Positions 60,101 through 64,000 of a stretch of DNA of 64,000 bases are shown one piece after another. Position 1 is the stretch's first letter. Each line of letters opens with the position of its first letter. The stretch comes from a virus: positions 1 through 64,000 of IMG/VR virus record IMGVR_UViG_3300022902_001021. The stretch is one strand, 5' to 3'. Made by a program: the position numbers and the translations under genes. A model generated the notes under the pieces. The model searched no databases, was not told the origin of the DNA, and saw nothing but the letters and a program-made list of their open reading frames with translations.

Positions 60101-61641
60101 CAACGTGGTTTTTAAGTGCCAGCCTGTCTGGTACCATGGATTGCTTTAATGGGTATAACTGGGCCTACACACCACCTTATTACCATGGCGAATCATGGGT
60201 TGATTTTATCTTCAGACCCACCCCCGGAACAACATATAACTTACAATCTATATTAGCCAATATTAAAACAAGATATTGGAGAGTCGATCCAGGGATGGAA
60301 TCCACCGCGGTTAATGCCAGCCAAAACAGATCCCCGGCCCTAGTCTTTGGAGGGAACTATCTTTCAGGCGACGACTGGGCCCAGTTCCAACCAATTTACG
60401 CCGGCGCAAACATCAATGATAACGCAATGCAACTAAGTGCAAGCTTCAACTTGTTCGGCATCGAGCGCGCTGCAAAAGAGACGTCTGATAGATTTGGTAA
60501 AAAACTAACAGAAGAAAACACCACTACCGGAATGAAATGGGTTATTCAACCAAAATTTGAGACACCAATGCTAAACTTTAATGATACTGGAGTTAATGCA
60601 ATTAGCGCCAGTTTAGGAAACAAGAGCATCCCATTATATGGATCTGGGTCGGTACCAAACGGAATGTGGCACCAATTTGGAAACATTCCAGACAAGCCAA
60701 ATGTAGGGGTCTTTATGGAAATGGGTGATATCCCCACACAATGGTTAAAATATCATTATGATGTTAATAGCACTGGCTCGATTTATAATAATTTTGATGC
60801 ACCCAATAGTGGATCTCAAGCTGCTAGACAAATAAAATCTCTTTCTAATTTACTTGGTTTTGAACAGCGTGCCAATACTCGTCGTCTTGGGGAAATAGCT
60901 GAACAAAGAACAATCCGAGAAGCGATTGTTGCCATTCCATATGTTATTGAAGAACTAGAAAATTTTGAGCCTCCATTCGGTGATCGCAAAGATCCAGAGT
61001 GTGGTTCTCGCGATGTGAGTCAGATGTCACGAAAAAGATTAATCTCTATTCCAAAGAAGAGATTTAAAGCTGCACTACAAGAAACTGATGGAACGCTAAC
61101 CGGCGACTCCCTATCCACCGCCGGCGAATCGATCAGAAAATTGATGCAAAAGATGGAAAGGTATATTCTACCTCCGCAGTTTGATTTTATACAACACTCT
61201 AACATTGATCCTTTTGTGATGTATATGTTTGAATTCGAATATAAATTTGATAAAGACGATTTATCATATATATGGCAAAATCTCGCTCCACGTAATTATA
61301 AGAAGCTGACATTTGAGGCACAGTCTATATCACATGAATTGATGGATATGGAACTTCTTAATGAAAATAGTTTGTTCGACAACGAACATATGAGGTGGAT
61401 GGTATTTAAAGTTAAACAAAAAAGTCAAAGTGGATACTATGATCATGTTGTAGGCCAAATTGGAGATGTTAATATGTCTAAAAATGGAAAGATATCAAAA
61501 AATCAGAATACCACAAATTCGTCCTTACAGTATAACTGGCCGTACGATTACTTATCTTTCGTAGAACTAATTAAGTTTGATGTTGATGTATTGTTTAAGG
61601 AGCCAAAAGATAATAATGACAACGGCAAAGGGTCAAAATAA
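51169..61641 (+). CDS. Giant virion protein with two LamG-like domains, 3490 residues
   Basis: Two concanavalin/LamG-type jelly rolls are readable: residues about 200-430 (VTVEFWMKTGSFTDGTG; WNHYAITLFN; LNGSIDEFRYWKSARTHEE) and about 1800-2020 (FPVWTFSAWVNPSAS; SWNHIVVSV; YYGALDEISIWNTQLTDQE; LKAWWRLGEGD). Such domains bind sugars, which fits a receptor-contact or glycan-binding role. The rest is beta-rich with many Ser/Thr/Asn/Gly-rich linkers. At 10.5 kb it is one of the longest phage genes I would expect to meet; no stop or frameshift interrupts it. It lies between the baseplate genes and another beta-rich virion gene. Confidence 0.75.
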   Translation: MSIKKLFGSTDKANNYLSDTDQKDAFASVESSRNLKEIEEIQAHHIPHIDYSKPANFVKYGSARLYYKTALKRISDYYPYDGSSAEINSFYNKSLDIEKYILNNLYPRTNGYAIFSADGWGSKASNWSVHRQDGYGIPATPEAIIVQGGPNAATGELKDLIPTSKNNKYQYSNVYDEDIYRTAGLPSDYGKGTRESNMRANFDDGVTVEFWMKTGSFTDGTGTETLKQVIFDLWNREDPNADIVNEGDPHAYGRITVELTGVVQNDIDYSDPNSYWSDSPFLVTVQSGSVTGSYQQTIGKNITTSSMGEWNHYAITLFNSGSGFMADFHVNGHLSERKTLNASQTLNEIAPKNMVARIGSLLTASCGALENPGPIARFGSIDGGKLNGSIDEFRYWKSARTHEEIGKNWFAQVAGGANTDISNAELGIYFKFNEGITGDASLDNTVLDYAGRISNGTWYGYTSNSRNTGSAIIEAAASTKEYEDPIIRPEHPDYIALESELSISGENFDINNNNSMLSLLPGWIIEEEENNKDSDLQNICHIVGAYFDKLHMQISEIPKFHYATYPSASQKPAPFAEHFAQSFGLYTPELFIDSTVLEKFADRDEEQLFEASLQDTKNLIYTNLYNNIANIFKSKGTEKAIKNVFRCMGIDEKLIKLVVNSNNQDISLRDNYQQSLINKNCLNFNNSLNSTAVVYQAIDSNNANSLGYLTNPTESSAPSYGCTVESNIVLPYYTRGIGDMDRDYDTVSLFGMYTVDTTSADSKTGADPSFIGGYGIDSTGGDDANFQVYAIKESKDSRNVYFKLSSSNKPIPFPIDVDNVLTSSLFLNAYDNQEWNISVRLKPLKGQLTNLVYGAGGTGYEVIFSGYQTQLGEVINSFSVSSSVSQTTGSLFMVAGKRIYAGANRENLTGRVIDKSDILVNNIRYWSKYLEDSDLIQHTHDIENRGISGSYRPLSPIDTGSVDIINSETLALEWNFTDLTSSRADGTIGYIKDYSSGSTDVRNPHGNKASWLSNLAGYQHTGYGYGFAAESTNIVDKRNFNSYKLVDPERAVSSDMINIYNDEYDSFYRDDNVPNYVYTIEKSFYNIVSEQMMEFFAGIVDFNSLIGAPVNRYRDRYKDIEKLRQTFFKRVKSVSDVEKFVKYYKWFDDSISSIISQLVPESSVFINNSMNVIESHVLERNKYRSKFPTLNFEDPDVEAYMKGFAELRYPWYDGSSTLPSSPRNTDTHKTYWLYRAERDSIEITSGDSTIDTQRNKYKDIINRAPHMTGAYPTLSDASGTLYSSHKYSLNKFARTSKFNMDVPVVRNLTRPIKGGTNFEPEKDLSFAPIALHPAGPVNRENGIFVPRNVLLGMTKEMVETQNIVDPTRPPEFISKEKRVFKVQHGRDWEDGIGYKNVKSSIGFPFNVLSSSVKTGYNKSVIDNVTGGIEITNLHNDTYGDDKEVPMQGTFTERVVGGHQSRHIAINTGTDNWKSRPEAWKILLGTCKANPSGAIGMVGPDYPWPEANEEGMVPYPLTCSQKAVYYRDFVTKRPVNIRNINTMDVPRSTTVPGNYENNYEVVNSFGAHANPRRFIDNQPTPPERAFRNNVTGATQIRTFLDTRRTDESHSELMPEYSTEYLQITSSENKTVIATRFSNPGGPETMTRGYLDFRSAEMSVYNAFNYRNLGIIKHSQGPSGTLPEPPGAGPTTTRVYDIHAKDYGLRSHRARHTARFGRDSLFVTSSDNLPGAQYDQLPGFHKIHRNNVSRLKIVDQLNAELSGIYLNNTDSILWPDPSQNAGNCLVVQATSSDGQNAANALIFDNNLVGAANEFPVWTFSAWVNPSASNAARTIWDAGKTSVGNGSAHTITIEGDETLRYQAKTSLAAGGGNERFTYWETNTNTISNGSWNHIVVSVSGTIGGLSNSLKPTLYINGVSMSWDGATSPSLTPYDNLPNARTAHSNFRSHTGWSQTPPVVIGGDWQSANYKEYYGALDEISIWNTQLTDQEVTQVYNSGAPCNLTHSTSPQSESLKAWWRLGEGDAAVSGVPSGKIMDSNNIIRDIVGSASLCPTALSGSNMNLYIVPSSLAGCDERVTIYSETVTHVSSSLYDNDHIQHPIPRTDIQYKWIRDSISDPDNTRYYEFQKTTNSSRMPYFSNSAGYTPYYNFITESQAAHNQNISPGGWKQPILRLNTLILDPLTENSNTIGFAADTDVSDYINTELNPGIGSTNYLNMLLAHRSVPYGWTWQKTRNYNNPIIIDERKKSALSAITSSNKRLQHFRMSAVSTRARTALINFDAPMRIGKKGNTAIGAKNNITLKVTDNNERIMFNEAAFNSYINNNVITEPTPLTQIIRLGNNSKNKFKLKWILYSQNLFPSERNEYMSGTYKRNGYDNGYWRVTGSERISLGATQSGSFSYNIFSSSIGRSSWPLDEPENFLTRTRILGPDLDGGLSMQKNGNAGELQNVHFSYVSCSLVGGNLQLSKVSELWPAALYARKHMLAAPRSVVSPSGIENNIGMPGSDGVNFSKRYSVEIYAGEAAWDAPRNAGVVRMGYSSENSNKGTKISSYQVTSSEPWFATYDDFSYEMGLIAKDYSVVPEFRISEHIEDYMKHGPFDATKNDIFEVPGVSGSANSSTGSFYKDYSNSEFMKDFLRVKSESFLEAKEIRLVCSAAIRLNPYKGFYPAQRTLDLVGQFSSSYANSITAVWELNGAKKPLNVDRALQARGSTIRPLMQALYSPGLMYNTIKSGIAVDYPIVNDKSKIERSQYGRPSAGPMQSLKQSDDNYAILPANINSNSPVSGYNGGSWFDVRLPFETLLQPKNHINGLKFLDIEPHPSASLSPANVTTSFNSQGGDEMYEMMASNFFGEVPNFFLKDSSFTRIESGIIPDDLSFKDGEVYGARLKIRRSTTGTRTYSYDSGSTGDGTNFAPFGAKAFYDQKAAGGGDTNAWYPVPQDPQNARMDPIAPFRETFTMYSRPSAFGPPISGRPPSGSSGNRPTWFLSASLSGTMDCFNGYNWAYTPPYYHGESWVDFIFRPTPGTTYNLQSILANIKTRYWRVDPGMESTAVNASQNRSPALVFGGNYLSGDDWAQFQPIYAGANINDNAMQLSASFNLFGIERAAKETSDRFGKKLTEENTTTGMKWVIQPKFETPMLNFNDTGVNAISASLGNKSIPLYGSGSVPNGMWHQFGNIPDKPNVGVFMEMGDIPTQWLKYHYDVNSTGSIYNNFDAPNSGSQAARQIKSLSNLLGFEQRANTRRLGEIAEQRTIREAIVAIPYVIEELENFEPPFGDRKDPECGSRDVSQMSRKRLISIPKKRFKAALQETDGTLTGDSLSTAGESIRKLMQKMERYILPPQFDFIQHSNIDPFVMYMFEFEYKFDKDDLSYIWQNLAPRNYKKLTFEAQSISHELMDMELLNENSLFDNEHMRWMVFKVKQKSQSGYYDHVVGQIGDVNMSKNGKISKNQNTTNSSLQYNWPYDYLSFVELIKFDVDVLFKEPKDNNDNGKGSK

Positions 61642-61643
61642 CA

Positions 61644-63179
61644 ATGGCTAAATTTCTTAATAAAAAAGAACAAGTAATAGATTTCCAATTAACCCCATAC
61701 GGAAACTATCTGTTATCTACCGGTGTGTTCAAACCAGCTTATTATGCTTTCTATGATTCAAACATCTTGTATGATAAAAGATACGCGCGCGGAACATATT
61801 GTAAATCCGCATCATGTGGCGCGCAGGAGATCACAGAGGTAAAATTTATTAACGATACAAAAGCATACTATTCGCCGATGACGACAGATGCGTTCGGAAA
61901 CAAAGTGCCTACTGAATATCTAACCATATACAACGGGACAACTCCATATAATTTTTGGTTCAAAACAATCAACACCGACCGAGAACCCGGTACCGGTGTA
62001 GTGGGCACAAAACCTATGATCGATCTAATGTTAGGAACTTTTCCAGACAAAGAGGCTATAGCAAAAGCGTTCTGGCGCCAGATTCACAACGGACCTTGGC
62101 CATTTACTGCGACATATGCTGCTGGTCAAGAAGATGTATATGTTACCGCTATAGCCAAAGGTCCATCAACTGATGTATCTCAGACAATGTCGGCAAACTT
62201 CCTCACGGGATCGGTGTATCTCCAGGGAACTGCTCTAGAATCATTTCGGGCCATTTCAGATGTCCCAGTGGAAAATCAAAATGATATACATGAACGAATA
62301 AAGAGCGGCACTCAATATTTTGAGGGACTCACAACATTCTCAGATTTAGAGAGCAACTCTATGAGAAAAAAAGACGGCCTCCCTTTGACAGCCACACCCG
62401 CCGAGGCAACAGAATTACAGTTCGAATATGACTTGACAGCCACCAGAGAACGACCAGAAAAAGATATTTTTAAGTTTGATTCGGCCATCGGAGACGCGAT
62501 GTTCGATAGTAATAAAAAACAACATGCACCAGCGTGGAAAATAGTAACTCTATCGGGGCACATATCTGGTTCATCCATTAAAGATATAAAAAACCAACAA
62601 CTTATTCCACAAATCGATATGGATATGATATACTCTAAGGAAATAAAGAACTCTACGTTTATGTTTCAAAGCGATACCATAGCGGATACTATCGATAGTA
62701 CTTCGATAACAAAAGAATTTTCGGATGGATATAAAATCATGTTAAACTCGGAAGACATAGTAATATACACGGAAGAACAAAACACTTCATTACTAACAGA
62801 AAATTTTGATATAGAAGTATATGAAATTCTTGCGGGAGCACACGACTCCCATGGAGACTTAGAAAGAGGCTCAGAAAGACTTATAAGAAGGTTTTTTCAA
62901 GGACAAAGCCCACAAATTATTGATGGCATGATGGTGAGAGAAACTATTAATGATTCTCTCACATCTAATCGAGGCTACGCTACTTCGAGTGTAGAATACT
63001 ATTTTGACTTATATACTGATACTAACGTCAATAAGAAAATAGCATGCCAGGGAGCAGACATTTTCAACAAAGAATCATATTATGTTGATATTGATTTTGA
63101 TTGTGAAAACAGACAATCAGAAGATATATATTTTGATATATATGGTCGCGCAACGGATCCAGAAATATGTCAGACCTAA
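61644..63179 (+). CDS. Virion structural protein with the shared module
   Basis: 511 residues, with the ATG 2 bases after the giant gene. The N-terminus (KEQVIDFQLTPYGNYLLSTG) is followed at about 59-165 by the module found at 49125 (QEITEVKFINDTKAYY; LTIYNGTTPYNFWF; IDLMLGT; STDVSQTMSANF). The C-terminus is acidic (NRQSEDIYFDIYGRATDPE). A tail or baseplate function is inferred from position. It overlaps the next gene by 13 bases. Confidence 0.65.
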   Translation: MAKFLNKKEQVIDFQLTPYGNYLLSTGVFKPAYYAFYDSNILYDKRYARGTYCKSASCGAQEITEVKFINDTKAYYSPMTTDAFGNKVPTEYLTIYNGTTPYNFWFKTINTDREPGTGVVGTKPMIDLMLGTFPDKEAIAKAFWRQIHNGPWPFTATYAAGQEDVYVTAIAKGPSTDVSQTMSANFLTGSVYLQGTALESFRAISDVPVENQNDIHERIKSGTQYFEGLTTFSDLESNSMRKKDGLPLTATPAEATELQFEYDLTATRERPEKDIFKFDSAIGDAMFDSNKKQHAPAWKIVTLSGHISGSSIKDIKNQQLIPQIDMDMIYSKEIKNSTFMFQSDTIADTIDSTSITKEFSDGYKIMLNSEDIVIYTEEQNTSLLTENFDIEVYEILAGAHDSHGDLERGSERLIRRFFQGQSPQIIDGMMVRETINDSLTSNRGYATSSVEYYFDLYTDTNVNKKIACQGADIFNKESYYVDIDFDCENRQSEDIYFDIYGRATDPEICQT

Positions 63180-64000
63180 CTGTTGATACAAAAAGAACTT
63201 TTGGCAAATACTTGCCGACGGCCACTATTAATGGCGTCGTTATCGATGAACATATAAACGATAAAATGTCAACGGTAGAGATATCGGTAGATGTTAATCT
63301 TACAATAGACAAAGATATAAAAAACTATCAAAAAGCGGTGGCTGCTAATTATGATGACCTGTACCTTTATATTATATTTTGTAAAAGCCATAGCATAAAT
63401 TCTATGATTTATTCAAGTAACTTAGATCTAAGAGATATTTTTAAATTTAACCGGACAATAGCTACTACTATATCTGTAGAAGGATTAATAGAGGCAATTC
63501 TACTGGGCACCGGGTATTCTGCCACCGAAGAAGAAGCCCTAGAAACTTTCCAGATAAATATTAAAAAAGTAAGCCTTAAAGATTTAAAAAACAAAATAGT
63601 AGAAGAGGGCTTGTATGATATAAATGGGGATCGTATATTAAAAATTTCAAATATTAAAATGAAGACAAATTTTATAGATGAGATCATGACCAGCGTCCAA
63701 TCTGCCATGGCCATCGCGTTTGTTGGCCGAGACGAAAAACAACTAAGGAGATTACCAGAACCAATATATAAGAGAAACTTTGGAGATCTATCCTATGAGT
63801 TATCTCTATCTTATAATAAGGTACCAGACACCACAGAAAATATATATGTTGATATTAATAACAATCAATATAGTGGCACTCCAATACAAACGGTCGGTGG
63901 AATGTATCATGTCCCAGAGCCGATATCACATGCCGAGATAGTTGATATGACTAATCAATTAATGTCTTCATATGCTAGTATCGGAGAAACAAGCGCTGTG
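63167..64000 (+). CDS. Virion or baseplate protein, 5' part (partial)
   Basis: The frame opens at ATG 63167 within the end of the previous gene and stays open to the window edge (278 codons, no stop). It begins SDLTVDTKRTFGKYLPTATI and has a mixed alpha/beta composition with IEAILLGTGYSATEEEALET and AFVGRDEKQLRRLPEPIYKR. The gene order and overlap support a structural protein. No family is recognised. Confidence 0.65.
   Translation, partial: MSDLTVDTKRTFGKYLPTATINGVVIDEHINDKMSTVEISVDVNLTIDKDIKNYQKAVAANYDDLYLYIIFCKSHSINSMIYSSNLDLRDIFKFNRTIATTISVEGLIEAILLGTGYSATEEEALETFQINIKKVSLKDLKNKIVEEGLYDINGDRILKISNIKMKTNFIDEIMTSVQSAMAIAFVGRDEKQLRRLPEPIYKRNFGDLSYELSLSYNKVPDTTENIYVDINNNQYSGTPIQTVGGMYHVPEPISHAEIVDMTNQLMSSYASIGETSAV

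Noticed and set aside
1-64000. CRISPR arrays, insertion sequences, integrases, attachment sites
   Set aside because: No regular repeat-spacer series, no transposase or recombinase motif and no tRNA with a duplicated end were seen.
1-64000. Rho-independent terminators
   Set aside because: No strong GC stem followed by a T-run was found. Gaps after genes are short and the hairpins at 7391 and 11820 lack T-runs.

Overview
The window is a 64 kb piece of a large tailed-phage (myovirus) genome. Every supported gene lies on the + strand. Genes are packed with 1-4 bp ATGA, GTGA or TAATG overlaps, and no gene-free stretch exceeds 300 bp. The best lineage markers are T4-type: a gp25-like and a gp6/J-like baseplate wedge pair (46945-49125), a gp55-like late sigma factor (36677-37381), PhoH and large virion proteins. 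There are no photosynthesis genes, integrase or transposase. A Gram-negative host is suggested, but not proven, by two lipoprotein-type signal peptides and LPS-type sugar enzymes (heptose, GDP-deoxysugars). Sigma70-like TTGACA-N17-TATAAT-type promoters appear at 6928, 7029 and 15168.

Layout. (1) 1-6899: a HAD phosphatase, small unknown proteins, an HExxH metallopeptidase with an acidic tail, and a 785-residue fusion of a KxDG ligase-like domain with an HxGH nucleotidyltransferase. (2) 6900-12600: an accessory region with a Fis/HTH-like protein and tandem promoters, a thioredoxin-fold lipoprotein, a complete one-piece tmRNA (ssrA, 8345-8689, predicted tag ANNNNNFESVRLAA), a second lipoprotein, a papain-like amidase, an HxGH cytidylyltransferase, an HNH nuclease, a hairpin-rich non-coding stretch, a tRNA-Asn(GUU) and several small GD(I/L)V proteins. 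(3) 12600-15990: PIN-PhoH, a second HExxH protein and a Cas4-like nuclease with its own strong promoter. (4) 15995-35924: a 20 kb glycan-synthesis operon. It encodes seven glycosyltransferases, GDP-mannose dehydratase, a GDP-fucose/colitose synthase-like protein, a ColD-type PLP dehydratase with His in place of the catalytic Lys, a split HldE-like heptose kinase and adenylyltransferase, a HAD phosphatase, a cupin, a B12-type radical SAM enzyme, a split TPP-enzyme pair, a truncated UDP-sugar dehydrogenase, a sulfotransferase, a methyltransferase and a DUF962/Mpo1-like membrane protein. (5) 35926-38756: small conserved phage proteins, the late sigma factor and an M15-like peptidase. (6) 38774-64000: baseplate and tail structural genes, including proteins of 2316 and 3490 residues; the last gene runs off the window.

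Taken together, the phage appears to bring its own ribosome-rescue RNA, a tRNA, envelope-targeted proteins and a nearly self-contained pathway for unusual sugars. The sugars could decorate its virion or remodel host surface glycans. The strongest leads are the tmRNA with its unusual flanks, the ColD/HldE/TPP/radical-SAM sugar cluster and the KxDG-HxGH fusion. All family assignments rest on motifs read by eye; no database search was possible.
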